DNA of 64,000 nt from Paenibacillus_V sp046244365 (GTDB lineage Bacteria; Bacillota; Bacilli; Paenibacillales; NBRC-103111), in the NCBI RefSeq assembly GCF_046244365.1, contig NZ_CP176395.1, positions 7,254,001 to 7,318,000 of the forward strand, given 5' to 3'. The position numbers were made by a program, and so were the translations under genes. The notes below the pieces were generated by a model that searched no databases, was not told the DNA's origin, and worked only from the letters and a program-made list of their open reading frames with translations. Shown here one piece after another: positions 24,810 through 34,777 of this stretch (position 1 is its first letter; every line of letters begins with the position of its first letter).

Positions 24810-27101
24810 TTACCCACCGCTTTGCCGCCAGTCGCTGCGGTATTTGCCGGGAGGAACCCCCGTCATCTGTTTGAACACGCGCGTAAAATTTTGCGTGCTG
24901 GCATAACGCAGCCGCTCAGTAATTTCCTTGATGGACATTTCGGTATAGATGAGCCATTCCTTCGCCTTCGAAATCCGGTAATCAATGACATAATCGAAGA
25001 AGGTCATGCCGGTCTCTTCCTTGAAGAAGCGGCTGAGCTGATACGGGGACAGCCGAAGTTGGGCGGCCGCCTGCTGCAGTGACAGGTCGGTTTCGTAGTT
25101 CTCGTGAATGTACTCGATCGCCTGCCTTATCAAGCCGTGCTTCTGCGAACCGTCCAATTGCCCGAGATGCCCGCGCAGTGTCGGGAAAAATTCGCTCCGG
25201 AACCAGTCCTTCAGTTCCGCGAGCGATTCGGCGGAATATACGCGCATATAGAGATTGCCGTCGAACATGCCGGTCAAATCGCTCCCCATCTCTTCCAGCA
25301 AACCGTCGACTTCGCCGATCAGATGGGCGAACATCCCGACCGCGGGCAGCGAATAAGCTTCCGTCTGGGGAACGGCGGCCATCATCGCATGGAGCTGCTC
25401 CTCGGCTTTCGCCAGATCGCCTTCGGCGATGCTGCGGACGATCGCTTTTTGCATCTTGACGAGCAATCTGCTCGTCTGCGCGACCGGTCCCAAATCATCC
25501 AGATTGCGATACGAAATCGTCCTGTTGGAGCCAAGCCAGAAGCTGACATGGAGCAGATCCAAAGCTTCCTGGTAGCCGTCGCATATATGCTTCAATTCGC
25601 GGCGCGGCTGACTGAAGGACGCCGTAACGGTGAAATGAAAATATTGCGACACATGGGCGCGGATCGCATCGCATATCCCGCTCAAGGCGCCCTCCGCTTC
25701 CTTCCCGCCTTCCTCCGTCCCGAAGAGAACCGCGATCAAGCCCGGCTCCGGCACGGCGGTAACGCATGGGCTTACCTGCTCGCACATTTCCTGAATCAGC
25801 TTCGACAAGGCATACATCATCAGCGAGCGATCTTTCCCGACATAGTTTTGCTTGAACGCCATGTATTGATCGACCTTTACGACAAAGACGCAGAAATAGC
25901 GGCCAGAGAGCGGGAAGCCGTATCGTCCGGATTGCTCCGCGAACTCCCGTTCCGAAATTTCGCCGCGCAGCAGCTGCAGAAGCAAAAATTCCTTTAGATT
26001 CGGAAGCCGGTTGTTGATTTCATCCGTCAGCCGGCGGTTCACCGCAAGCGAATCGTCGATATACCCGTCGATCGCCGTCAGGACGTCCTTATATGGAGCC
26101 GTCCCGGGCAGCTTCAGCGCCAGATGGTGAAGCGGAAAATAAAGCCGATTTGAGGCGACGATCGAGATCATGATCCATAGCCCGACTAGGCAAGCTACAA
26201 CAACCCACGTCAGTTGAATGATGCCGTTCGATTTTTCGGTCAGCGCCTTGTGCGGAGTCAGGGCGATGTACGTCCACTCGTTGATCGCCGACTTCTGCAC
26301 CGATACCCGGTAATCGGTCTCCCCGACGACGATTCTTTTCGGCGACTCCTCCCCGTTCAGCCGCAGCTGATTGAGCTCGGATAACGAATTGAGCTGCGAG
26401 CCGATCTCCGCTTCGTCCTGGCTCATCACGACCCGTCCTTCGTCGTCGACGATGATCATCCGGCTGTTGTTGCTCATTTTCAGCGATTGGAAAAAGTCAT
26501 AAAATTTCTTGGCGTCCACTTCCATAACAAGCAGCCCTTCAGGCGGCGCAGCGCTGCTCTGGATCGGCCGGATCAACAGCAAATCCTGCTGGTCGCGGTA
26601 CGTTTTCGGCGGGACGACAAGCGATCGCTCGGGCAACGAAGGAAGCGTTTGCAAATACGGGTAGTAGCGGAAATCCTTCATGTCAACGATCCCGTACCGG
26701 TTGGAGTAAACGTAGCCATATTTATAGTAAACCAGCGACGCATCAAAGCGGATATCCGAATAACCCCGGTAAAGATTCATTCGGTCCTGCATATCGAGCA
26801 GCGTCTGCAGCTTAACCGGGTCATCCATTGAAATGCCGACTTTCATCGATTTTTCAATCGTAATGTCGCCGGCCATTTGCACTGAGGTTCGCTCGATATT
26901 GTACAGAAATGTATCCACTTGGTATTTCAACTGCTGCAGCGTCATTTGCTGGTTATGGTCGACCTCCTCTTGGATCGTCTTCGCGGACATCGACGAAGAG
27001 ACGAACCCGACGAGCAGCACGGGAACGATGCTGAGCAGCAGCGAGTAAACGAACAACCGCTTTTTGTAAGTAAGCTTTCTCCAAAAACGGAAGCTGCTCA
27101 T
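24810..27101 (-). CDS. Membrane-anchored AraC-family regulator with an extracellular sensor
   Basis: A 763-residue one-component regulator. Membrane segments at about 17-38 and 297-318 flank an extracellular Cache-like domain (PPKTYRDQQDLLLIRPI, RMIIVDDEGRVV); a large cytosolic middle region follows and an AraC DNA-binding domain ends the protein (LSLQQAAAQLRLSPYQLSRFFKEETG; ITERLRYASTQNFTRVFKQMTGVPPGKYR). Paenibacillus uses such proteins beside sugar transporters to sense oligosaccharides directly. It is last in the five-gene operon and is the likely activator. Confidence 0.9.
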   Translation of the reverse strand: MSSFRFWRKLTYKKRLFVYSLLLSIVPVLLVGFVSSSMSAKTIQEEVDHNQQMTLQQLKYQVDTFLYNIERTSVQMAGDITIEKSMKVGISMDDPVKLQTLLDMQDRMNLYRGYSDIRFDASLVYYKYGYVYSNRYGIVDMKDFRYYPYLQTLPSLPERSLVVPPKTYRDQQDLLLIRPIQSSAAPPEGLLVMEVDAKKFYDFFQSLKMSNNSRMIIVDDEGRVVMSQDEAEIGSQLNSLSELNQLRLNGEESPKRIVVGETDYRVSVQKSAINEWTYIALTPHKALTEKSNGIIQLTWVVVACLVGLWIMISIVASNRLYFPLHHLALKLPGTAPYKDVLTAIDGYIDDSLAVNRRLTDEINNRLPNLKEFLLLQLLRGEISEREFAEQSGRYGFPLSGRYFCVFVVKVDQYMAFKQNYVGKDRSLMMYALSKLIQEMCEQVSPCVTAVPEPGLIAVLFGTEEGGKEAEGALSGICDAIRAHVSQYFHFTVTASFSQPRRELKHICDGYQEALDLLHVSFWLGSNRTISYRNLDDLGPVAQTSRLLVKMQKAIVRSIAEGDLAKAEEQLHAMMAAVPQTEAYSLPAVGMFAHLIGEVDGLLEEMGSDLTGMFDGNLYMRVYSAESLAELKDWFRSEFFPTLRGHLGQLDGSQKHGLIRQAIEYIHENYETDLSLQQAAAQLRLSPYQLSRFFKEETGMTFFDYVIDYRISKAKEWLIYTEMSIKEITERLRYASTQNFTRVFKQMTGVPPGKYRSDWRQSGG

Positions 27102-27299
27102 TCGACCTGTTCTCCTTTTGTCGGAAACCGTTTGTTCATAATTTCATCTTACTCGATCCGCAATCCGCTTACAACAAACGTTCGCATCCGCTCACCCCTG
27201 AAAAATCAGGCGAACGGCTTGGGCCTTCTCAGCCGAAGCCGCTCGCCTGAAGCCGATACCGGCAGCTGCCGGAGCGATGTGAAAAAGCTGCTCCGCCAG

Positions 27300-29186
27300 T
27301 CAAGCCGAAGGTGCAGCAACGCCGCCGCTCCGATCCATCAGCCGCCGCACCTCCGCGGCCGCCGGCGGCATCCAGCCCGCCGGCGAATCGAAGCGAAAGA
27401 ACCACCATAGCGATTCCCCGCCGGTCCGCCAGGTTCGGACATGGTTCAGCGTCAGCATGCCTCTGCTTCCTTCATGACGGTACAACCGCGCCGGTTCGAG
27501 CGCTTCCTGCAGCGGAGCGTCCGGTGATCCTGAGATCGCGCCGACCCACAGAGCGCGTTCCCCGTCGCCAAGCCGCGCCCAGCCGTCAACGAACGCCCAG
27601 GAGAGAAGCGTCCCGCCCTGCCAGTAATAGCGGACCGGCAGCTCGTTAGCGCCGGTAACGATCGTATCCTTAACAACGACCGCGTTACCCTCCTGCGGAA
27701 TGAGCCACACGTCGCGATGGACCTCGTTGCTTGCATGCAGGCCCGAATAACAGCCGGTCAAGTCGAGCGAAACGAGCTGGCAACCCTCTTCGTCCGTCGC
27801 CGCCCGCTTCACGACAGCCGCGCGCCGGGACTGCGCCACGTATCCGACGACCGGGGCGTTATGCGCTTCCGCGCCGATCGTAAATACCCGTTCCGCTCCT
27901 TCCCGGTATTGCTGATAGCCCGGATCGGTAATCCAAAACCGGTTGAAGCTGCCGATCACCACATGCCCGCCGTCAACATGCAGATGCCCTTGCGGAGCGC
28001 GGGGAGCCCCGACGGCAACAAGACAGTCGCCGATGTCCCAGCCGGTGCGCAGCGAAATGGCAAACGGATGCTCCTTGCTTGCAGGCTGCGGCGCATCGGA
28101 AGCCGTTTGGTCCGCCCCCAGCAAGCCTTCAATCGCGTCAAGCGCCGCGGCAGGCATGCGCTCCTGCGGCAGACGCACGATCAGCCAGTTCGCCTGTGGC
28201 CAGCCGTACTGCTGTGCAAGCTTCGCGACGACGGTCATCCAAAACGGCATTTCCGGCTCCGTGTCGCCAAGCGGTGCGCTGATATCGAGCCGTCCGGGCA
28301 GCGCCAGATGCAGACAGCTGTCGAAGAAGGACAGGAAAGTGCGCTCCAGCTCGCCTCCCCACAGCTGATACGCCCCGCCCGCCGACAACCAGTCGGCGAG
28401 CGGATCAAGCCAAAAGCCATCGTATGCGGTCCCTTCCGACAGCCGCTCATCGCTAAGCCTGCCCCGAACCCAGACGCGGACGATTTCCTCCGCTTCCCGT
28501 TCCAACTCTTCGGCCGCTTCATGACCAGCTTCCTTCGCCAAATGAGCGCCGCTTATTTGAATGATAAGGTTTATGTTATGCATCGTCTTCGATGACGCTG
28601 CCGCTTCCTGCCGCCATAAATGACGGCAGAACGGGACGATGTCGCGGTCGAGCAGGGTTAGCGCCGATTGCTTCGCTAAACGAAGCAGCTCGGAGTCCCA
28701 TCCTTCCGGATTGTGCAAGCATCCGGCGAGACAGGAGGCTAAATGGCCTGTCGCCAATCCGGCCGTTCCCGGCTCGGCGTGGCAATTTTGCCATTCCGCC
28801 GTCGCCGCGAGCTCCTCCTGCAGCAGTCTTCCCGCTTTTTGGTCGCCGAACCGACGCCAAGCGGAGTGCAGCAAATCCCATCTTTCCTTCATCGCCCACA
28901 TGAACCAAGTAAACCACGGATAACCCTGAAGAGAAGCGAATTTCGGAATGCCTTCCGGCATTTGCCCAAATTCGATTTGGCGGACGGGCAGCCGGAACGA
29001 AAGCAGATGGCCGATCCGGTAATAATATACCTGCAGCTCCGTTTTCCGTTTTTCCCGCGCAATTCTTTTCGTCAGTTCCGCCGTGCATGCTTCTCTCCGC
29101 CTTACGCGCAGCCCCTTCGGGAACTGTGGCGCCATTTCGTATGCGGCGGAAGAATCGTACCCGAGCCGTTCCTCCACTGCGATCAT
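27300..29186 (-). CDS. Heparinase II/III-family protein
   Basis: A 628-residue protein without a signal peptide. An alpha-helical N-terminal part (to about 370; GYPWFTWFMWAMKERWDLL, TAYDGFWLDPLADWLSAGG) is followed by the beta-sandwich heparinase II/III domain with GHLHVDGGHVVIGSFNRFWITDPGYQQY and EAHNAPVVG. These domains cleave uronic-acid polysaccharides by beta-elimination; cytosolic location suggests action on imported oligosaccharides. The ATG has no spaced ribosome site; a GTG three codons in (29177), with GGAG nine bases away, may be the real start. Confidence 0.82.
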   Translation of the reverse strand: MIAVEERLGYDSSAAYEMAPQFPKGLRVRRREACTAELTKRIAREKRKTELQVYYYRIGHLLSFRLPVRQIEFGQMPEGIPKFASLQGYPWFTWFMWAMKERWDLLHSAWRRFGDQKAGRLLQEELAATAEWQNCHAEPGTAGLATGHLASCLAGCLHNPEGWDSELLRLAKQSALTLLDRDIVPFCRHLWRQEAAASSKTMHNINLIIQISGAHLAKEAGHEAAEELEREAEEIVRVWVRGRLSDERLSEGTAYDGFWLDPLADWLSAGGAYQLWGGELERTFLSFFDSCLHLALPGRLDISAPLGDTEPEMPFWMTVVAKLAQQYGWPQANWLIVRLPQERMPAAALDAIEGLLGADQTASDAPQPASKEHPFAISLRTGWDIGDCLVAVGAPRAPQGHLHVDGGHVVIGSFNRFWITDPGYQQYREGAERVFTIGAEAHNAPVVGYVAQSRRAAVVKRAATDEEGCQLVSLDLTGCYSGLHASNEVHRDVWLIPQEGNAVVVKDTIVTGANELPVRYYWQGGTLLSWAFVDGWARLGDGERALWVGAISGSPDAPLQEALEPARLYRHEGSRGMLTLNHVRTWRTGGESLWWFFRFDSPAGWMPPAAAEVRRLMDRSGGVAAPSA

Positions 29187-29296
29187 CTCCGTCGAACGGG
29201 ACAGCTCATGCCTATGCCCCGTTTTATGATTCCTGCCTTCGTATTACGATTGCGTCTTAAGTCTTCCCGATCCTGCGCGGTGCGCCGTACGCATCT

Positions 29297-30916
29297 TTAT
29301 TTCCCGCCGCGCTCCTTGATTTCGGCATTCACTTCCTTCACGATGTCGGCTCCGCCGCGGTCCATCCACTCCTTCACCATTTTATCCCAATCGGACAGCG
29401 GACGCTGACCGGCAATCATTTTCGTCTGCTCACCAAGGATGTATTTGTCGAGCTCCGCGCCTTTTTGCGCTTTCGCCTCAGAGTAAATACCGAAGCTCGG
29501 GTCGTCGAAAGGCTCCTTGTTGTATTTCTTCTCCATCTCCTCGATGCTTGCGATCAGCTTCTGCATTTCCCGCGATTTGTACGTTTTGGAAAATTCGTTC
29601 GCTTCATTGCTCGGCGCCCACGGCTTCCAGTATTCATGTCTTTGCAGCATGTATTGCAGCGGAGCGGCCGTTTCCCACCCTTGCTTCTGCACAGGCAGTC
29701 CGTCCACCATCTCGTAGCCGATTCCTTCGCCGCCCATCAGCCAATCGTATCGTTCGTTCTTCGGATTCCGCTCGGATATCGGGATGAATTTGCGGCCATA
29801 ATCCATAATTTCCAATATTTTCGCCACTTTGTCAGGCTCGCTTTTCAGTCTGGCGGGCAGCGTCATCAACCCGTAATGACCCGATCCCTTCTGGCCTCCC
29901 TGCCTGCCATCGGGCGAGACAAAAAACGGAATCGGCGCGAGCTTTGCGTCCGGGCTGACCTTCAGCAGACCAAGATAATAATCTTCAACCATCCCAGTCT
30001 GCGTGCCGATGAAAATACCCGCCTTGCCCGAGTAAAATTCCTTGTTTGTCTGCGCCCAGTTCAACGCGGCGAAATCTTTCGTCACCGCGCCTTGCGCGTA
30101 AGCGGCAGCGAGCGTTTCGATAACCGTTTTGCGGCCCGGTGAAATAACGCCCGGAATGTATTGCCCCTCAGCGTTCTTATGATACCATGCCGCCGACCAG
30201 TAGGCGCCCATATTAAAATCGGGATTGATGTTCTGGCTGAGCGCGAATCCGTACGTATCGTCCTTGCCGTTGCGGTCCGGATCGTTCTTCGTAAAGGCGA
30301 CGGCAATCTTCAGCAGCTCCTCGTAATTCGTCGGCATCGCCAGCCCAAGGTTGTCGAGCCAGTCCTGACGGATGAGCCCGCTGAACGTTAAAGTCGGCGC
30401 ATAGATCGGAATGCTGTATATGTTGCCGTTCACCTTAATTTGATTGTAGATCGAATCCGGGACGATCTTGAACGTTTCGTATTTGCCGATATACTCGTTC
30501 AGCGGCAAAAACGCTCCTTGCTTCGCCCATTTGTAGTAATTGGAATCGGGGCCCTGAAAAGCAACGACATCGGGCATGTTGCCGGAAGCCATGACGACGC
30601 TCAGTTTGCTTTTGTAGTCGGCATCGAGAATAAATTCCGATTTGATGTTGGCGTTGAATTTCTCTTTAATTTTGTCGACCCCTTTACTCTGGGGCGGCGG
30701 AAAGATCGTGAAGGCGAAATTCATGAAGCTGATATCGAACGTTTTTTGGGATGCACCGTCCGCAGTCTTCCGCGGAGCCGCACTTGCCGATTTGCCACTG
30801 TCGGTGGGCTTCGCGCTTCCGGATTGCTTACCGCTCTCCGACGTTCCGCCCGTCGAACATGCTGCTGCCGTAAGCAGCATACCGGCCGCAGCCGTCATAG
30901 CCAAAACCTTCCTCAT
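29297..30916 (-). CDS. LipO-type extracellular solute-binding lipoprotein
   Basis: A 539-residue ABC-transporter binding protein. The signal peptide has the lipobox LTAAAC (lipidated Cys 20) followed by a Ser/Gly/Lys linker. The mature domain begins ISFMNFAFTIFPPPQ and has the typical PDVVAFQGPDSNYYKWAKQGAFLPLNEY and LIRQDWLDNLGLAMPTNYEEL. It delivers a mono- or oligosaccharide to the two permeases encoded upstream. GGGAGG precedes the ATG. Confidence 0.93.
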   Translation of the reverse strand: MRKVLAMTAAAGMLLTAAACSTGGTSESGKQSGSAKPTDSGKSASAAPRKTADGASQKTFDISFMNFAFTIFPPPQSKGVDKIKEKFNANIKSEFILDADYKSKLSVVMASGNMPDVVAFQGPDSNYYKWAKQGAFLPLNEYIGKYETFKIVPDSIYNQIKVNGNIYSIPIYAPTLTFSGLIRQDWLDNLGLAMPTNYEELLKIAVAFTKNDPDRNGKDDTYGFALSQNINPDFNMGAYWSAAWYHKNAEGQYIPGVISPGRKTVIETLAAAYAQGAVTKDFAALNWAQTNKEFYSGKAGIFIGTQTGMVEDYYLGLLKVSPDAKLAPIPFFVSPDGRQGGQKGSGHYGLMTLPARLKSEPDKVAKILEIMDYGRKFIPISERNPKNERYDWLMGGEGIGYEMVDGLPVQKQGWETAAPLQYMLQRHEYWKPWAPSNEANEFSKTYKSREMQKLIASIEEMEKKYNKEPFDDPSFGIYSEAKAQKGAELDKYILGEQTKMIAGQRPLSDWDKMVKEWMDRGGADIVKEVNAEIKERGGK

Positions 30917-31042
30917 CGTCTGTTCCTCCCTTTTCCTTCTCGTTCATGTTCGTTTAAATCGATTCACTCGTTCGTCTCGCCGTTTTGCCTGATTGGACAA
31001 GCCATGCGGTTCAGGCAACCGCCATCCGGCGGCGGCAGACGG

Positions 31043-31909
31043 TCAGCCTTTGACGGAGCCGAGCATCACCCCCTTGGCAAAATGCTTTTGCAGAAACGGG
31101 TAAATGATCAATACCGGCACCGTCGCCAACAAAATGGCGGCCATCTGCACCGTTTCCGGCGGCGGCGGATCGGTCAGCACCTGCTGCTGCAAGGAGGTCA
31201 TGTCGTTAACGACGACAATTTGCCGCAGCAGCACTTGAATCGGCCATTTGGACGAATCGCTCAAATAGAGAATGCCGGTAAAGTAGGAATTCCAATGCGC
31301 CACCGCATAAAACAGCCCGAAGGTGGCGAGCGCCGGCTTCGACAGAGGCAGAATGATCGTGCGGAAGATCTTCATCTCGCCGGCTCCGTCGATCAGCGCC
31401 GCTTCGTGCAGCTCCTCGGGAATGCTGCGGAAAAACTGGCGAAACACGATTAAATTCCATGGGCTAATCAGCACTGGTATAATGAGCGACCATACTGTGT
31501 TCAACAGTCCGGTCGCCTGAACGACAAGATACGTTGGAATGATGCCCGCGCTGAACAAAAAAGTGAACAACACCATGAACAGAACCGATCTTTGGCCGAA
31601 GAACGGCCTCGACAAGCCGTACGCCATTGTCGCGGTGAATGCCAGATTCATCAGCGTTCCGGCGACGGTAATGAAAACGGTGACAAGGATCGAGCGGATA
31701 AACCGGTCCTTCGCCAAGATGTACCTGTACGCGTCCGTCACCCATTCCTCCGGCCAAAACATCATGTCATTCCGCAAATAGCTCTCCATGGAAGAAAAGG
31801 ATACGGAAAAAATGTACAAAAACGGAAAGAACATCGTCGCCGCGATCAATAAGAGCAGCGCACCGTTCACTAAGCGAAAGAGCCGGTCCCAGACCGTCTT
31901 GTGCAGCAT
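31043..31909 (-). CDS. Carbohydrate ABC transporter permease, YtcP type
   Basis: A 288-residue inner-membrane permease with six predicted helices. The EAA loop that contacts the ATPase is EELHEAALIDGAGEMKIFRTIILPLSKPAL; the C-terminus MLGSVKG is the family ending. It pairs with the LplB-type permease upstream. The ATPase is not encoded here and is probably a shared MsmX-like protein, as is common in this group. Confidence 0.95.
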   Translation of the reverse strand: MLHKTVWDRLFRLVNGALLLLIAATMFFPFLYIFSVSFSSMESYLRNDMMFWPEEWVTDAYRYILAKDRFIRSILVTVFITVAGTLMNLAFTATMAYGLSRPFFGQRSVLFMVLFTFLFSAGIIPTYLVVQATGLLNTVWSLIIPVLISPWNLIVFRQFFRSIPEELHEAALIDGAGEMKIFRTIILPLSKPALATFGLFYAVAHWNSYFTGILYLSDSSKWPIQVLLRQIVVVNDMTSLQQQVLTDPPPPETVQMAAILLATVPVLIIYPFLQKHFAKGVMLGSVKG

Positions 31910-31924
31910 GTCGTTTCTCCCCCT

Positions 31925-32920
31925 CTAAAATACGCCTTCGTCGCCAAACCGTTTGGCCAGACGATTGGCTGCGACTACCAGCACGAGCCCGACAACCGAC
32001 TTGAACAAACCGACGGCCGTAGCGAAACTGAAATCGGCCTGTAAAATACCTTTGTAGTAGACGTACGTATCGAGCACGTTGCCGACGTCGTTCACATACG
32101 GATTGAGCATCAGGTACACTTGTTCGAAGCCGTTGTCGAGCACGCTCCCGAGCCGCAAGATAAGCAAAATGATGACCGTGCTGCGGATGGCGGGCAGTGT
32201 AATATGCCAGATGCGGCGAAACCGGTTCGCCCCGTCGACGACGGCCGCCTCGTACAATTCCGGATTGACACCGGTAAGCGCGGCCAAAAAGATGATCGTC
32301 CCCCATCCGGCCTCCTTCCATATCACTTCCAGCACAAGCAGCGGCTTGAACAAGCCGGGCATTTGCAGAAAGGGGACGGCTTCCGCATGAAACCATTCCT
32401 GCAGCAAATGATTGATCAGGCCGTCGCTGCGCAGAAACAGGGTAACGATGCCGACCACGACGACCCATGACAGAAAATGCGGCAAATAGACGACCGATTG
32501 GATGAACCGTTTGAAGATGTCGCTGCGCACCTCGTTCAGCATTAGCGCCAGCACGATCGGCATAGGAAAGGCGAATGCGATCTGCAAAAACGAAAGCGCC
32601 AATGTGTTGTACAGCACCCGAATCACTTCGGCATTATCGAATATTCGGTAAAAATGGTCGAAACCCACCCATTCGCTATGAACAAATCCTTGAAACGGGC
32701 TGAAATTTTGAAACGCGATGACCGTTCCGAGCAGCGGGACGTATTTATAGATCAGAAAATAAAGCATCCCGGGCAGAACAAACAAATACATATACCTGCT
32801 TTTCCAAATCTTTCGGCGTACGGAATCGCCTCGCCGGGACGTTCTCGCCTGCGTACCCCCCGGCTTAATTTCGAAGCGGGCCATTTGGTGTGACGGATTG
32901 TGTGACGGTGCTTGACTCAT
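31925..32920 (-). CDS. Carbohydrate ABC transporter permease, LplB type
   Basis: A 331-residue permease. A 40-residue polar N-terminal extension precedes six helices; YMYLFVLPGMLYFLIYKYVPL and IAFQNFSPFQGF are the LplB signature, and the EAA loop is ELYEAAVVDGANRFRRIWHITLPAI. It is the first gene of the operon; GGGAGGAG precedes the ATG. The gap to the YtcP gene is 15 bp. Confidence 0.95.
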   Translation of the reverse strand: MSQAPSHNPSHQMARFEIKPGGTQARTSRRGDSVRRKIWKSRYMYLFVLPGMLYFLIYKYVPLLGTVIAFQNFSPFQGFVHSEWVGFDHFYRIFDNAEVIRVLYNTLALSFLQIAFAFPMPIVLALMLNEVRSDIFKRFIQSVVYLPHFLSWVVVVGIVTLFLRSDGLINHLLQEWFHAEAVPFLQMPGLFKPLLVLEVIWKEAGWGTIIFLAALTGVNPELYEAAVVDGANRFRRIWHITLPAIRSTVIILLILRLGSVLDNGFEQVYLMLNPYVNDVGNVLDTYVYYKGILQADFSFATAVGLFKSVVGLVLVVAANRLAKRFGDEGVF

Positions 32921-33185
32921 AACTCTCCTCCCTTGCCAATGTACGCTTACTATACAAACTGCAAGGGCAAAACGGAAGTTTCATTTTTGCGGACTCTCGC
33001 GGCAAATAGGAAACAAACCTGCAATCGGGGAAACAAGCGCATCGGGACGCCGGCTGGGCGAGCTCGGGGGTGGGTGACCAACCACCGTCACGCCGGGAAA
33101 AGCTACGCGCTGAGTTTTGTGTGGCGGTGTGGATCCGATAATTACTATAATTAAATTAACTACTGAACGAAGAAAGGGATGGGGA

Positions 33186-33637
33186 TATGCAGATAACCAA
33201 AAACAAGCAGGACAACGTATCTTAAGAAATCAGGATCGAAGTAACCCCCCTACGGATAGTCGGTCAAGCCGTGAGAACTTCCAATGCTCAGCAGCAAAAG
33301 GAACAAATCGTTCCCCGCTTGATGTTCGATTTTATGTCGACACGCGTGCGGTAGGTAACGGATCGGGTAAACACGGAGGAGTTTTACGGTATTTTGGATG
33401 TGTTGGAGGAGTCGACTATAGCGATTTTTTTACATGGATCGCGGACGTTGAAGTCGGCGGCGAGAGCCGTCCCCGTCTGGATTGACTGTGCGGAAATACC
33501 CGGCAATGCTGTATGCCGTAGTCACTTGCGGCCGCATAGCGCCAGCAACTCTATTCTCGTACATCTATCGGGAATGGATGCCGCAGTCCGGCTATGACAG
33601 TGTGGCCCGCTATGCCGTGCTGTATCATCGACCGTAA
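33186..33637 (+). pseudogene. Decayed GyrI-like effector-binding protein gene
   Basis: The plus strand shows pieces of one effector-binding domain in different frames: EIRIEVTPLRIVGQAVRTSN, then GGVLRYFGCVGGVDYSDFF, TWIADVEVGGE, and finally TLFSYIYREWMPQSGYD with a stop at 33635-33637. At least one stop and two frameshifts interrupt it. The order and spacing match an intact protein of about 155 residues. Confidence 0.7.
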
Positions 33638-33693
33638 TTTAAAGGATAGCTGGATGCCGATTCCAAAATCGAAGTTTAGTTCCCGGTGTTCGG

Positions 33694-33875
33694 TTAAAAT
33701 AAAGTATTAGACTGAAGTCGTTTGGTCTAACGTGGTTTTTGAATTGAAAAATCGTTAGCTTTTGAAAAATAAGTTTTAGACTTGATCCGTTAAAAGAAAC
33801 AGCGGCGGACCAAGACTTGGAAAATAAAGTCTTAGACCAGCCGCTGTTGTCATTCAACTAATGTACCTGTTGAGA
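33694..33875 (+). repeat. GTTA element G10, long form with three AGAC boxes
   Basis: Three copies of AAAATAAAGTATTAGAC (one reads AAAAATAAGTTTTAGAC, one has C for A) are spaced over 150 bp. The last is enclosed by the inverted pair CAGCGGC ... GCCGCTG and followed by the right arm CAACTAATGTACCTGTTGAG. The long form recurs at 48.5 kb (G19). Confidence 0.75.
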
Positions 33876-33945
33876 AAACGGCAACCGATCGTTCTAGCCG
33901 GCTGCCGTCATGTATTTTGAGCTCTCGTTACCCGTTAGTGCATTG
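33852..33945 (+). repeat. GTTA element G11
   Basis: The right arm of G10 doubles as its left arm. Centre ACGGCAACCG ... CCGGCTGCCGT, right arm GAGCTCTCGTTACCCGTTAG. It lies 77 bp past a GNAT stop codon. Confidence 0.75.
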
Positions 33946-34021
33946 GAAAGCCATAAATGCATTTACCACCATTCAATTTTTACTAATTTGTTTGTCTATG
34001 ACCTTTAACTACTGAAAATAC

Positions 34022-34510
34022 TTATACTGATGGGTAGTCTAGAGCAAAAATTACTTGTTCGGCATTAAAGCGAATAACTCTCTTTACTTCATAAAATCCA
34101 AGTTTCTTTAATAAGGCACATGAAGAAGTGTTCGCGGATTGCGCTTCAGCAATGAGCTTATTATATACTTTATCCTCAAAGCAACGACACAATACTTGAC
34201 TTATCGCCTCAAATGCAAAACCGTTACCCCAATAATTTGATAGAAACATATATGAAATTTGAGTATATTCTCCATCATTGTGTGGTGTTAATAAAATACA
34301 TCCTAAGAATGCACCTGAAACTATTTCTCTCACTGTCCAATATTGGCAGTTTTTTTGGGGGTTTATCCATTCTGTAATTCTATTTTCGATTTGCTGTGAA
34401 CTTCTTTGGCCACCCAAGTAATCCCATACTTTAGTATCATTATATAGTTTTTCTAAATCAATGTAGTCAGCTGGATTTGTTATTTTAATGCTACAACGTT
34501 TTGTTTCCAC
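34022..34510 (-). CDS. GNAT-family N-acetyltransferase (RimJ/RimL-like)
   Basis: A 162-residue acetyltransferase. ISYMFLSNYWGNGFAFEAISQVL is the acetyl-CoA pyrophosphate loop region and LIAEAQSANTSSCALLKKLGFYEVKR the conserved motif after it, as in RimJ/RimL enzymes that acetylate protein N-termini or small amines. The start is GTG, preceded by GAGGAG. It is a single gene between elements G11 and G12. Confidence 0.85.
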   Translation of the reverse strand: METKRCSIKITNPADYIDLEKLYNDTKVWDYLGGQRSSQQIENRITEWINPQKNCQYWTVREIVSGAFLGCILLTPHNDGEYTQISYMFLSNYWGNGFAFEAISQVLCRCFEDKVYNKLIAEAQSANTSSCALLKKLGFYEVKRVIRFNAEQVIFALDYPSV

Positions 34511-34617
34511 TCATCATTCTCCTCGTATTGATGATTTAACTTGCGATAAAATAGTTCACTAATTTATTCGATTATTACCCATACTTTTCCTTTTGTATAG
34601 CAATAGCACCCATTACT

Positions 34618-34714
34618 TGTTAACTACTGCTGTCCGTTAACGTAAAGAGGCAGCCGATCGTCGTGACCGGCTGCCGTCGTGTCTTTATTGAACTATCGTG
34701 TCCCGTTAGCGCAT
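34618..34714 (+). repeat. GTTA element G12
   Basis: Left arm CTACTGCTGTCCGTTAACG, centre GGCAGCCGATCG ... CCGGCTGCC, right arm TTGAACTATCGTGTCCCGTTA. It lies 65 bp past the end of the large glycosidase-like gene. Confidence 0.8.
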
Positions 34715-34777
34715 GGAGCTATAAGTTTGCCAAAAAAATAAATGATGCGGAGGAACGAGTAGCCGCTGTGACTCCGG

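Noticed and set aside
33882..33915. Central GGCTGCCG hairpins as transcription terminators
   Set aside because: Most copies lack a T run after the stem on either strand; only G2 has one. They may still slow polymerase or protect RNA ends, but this is not supported.
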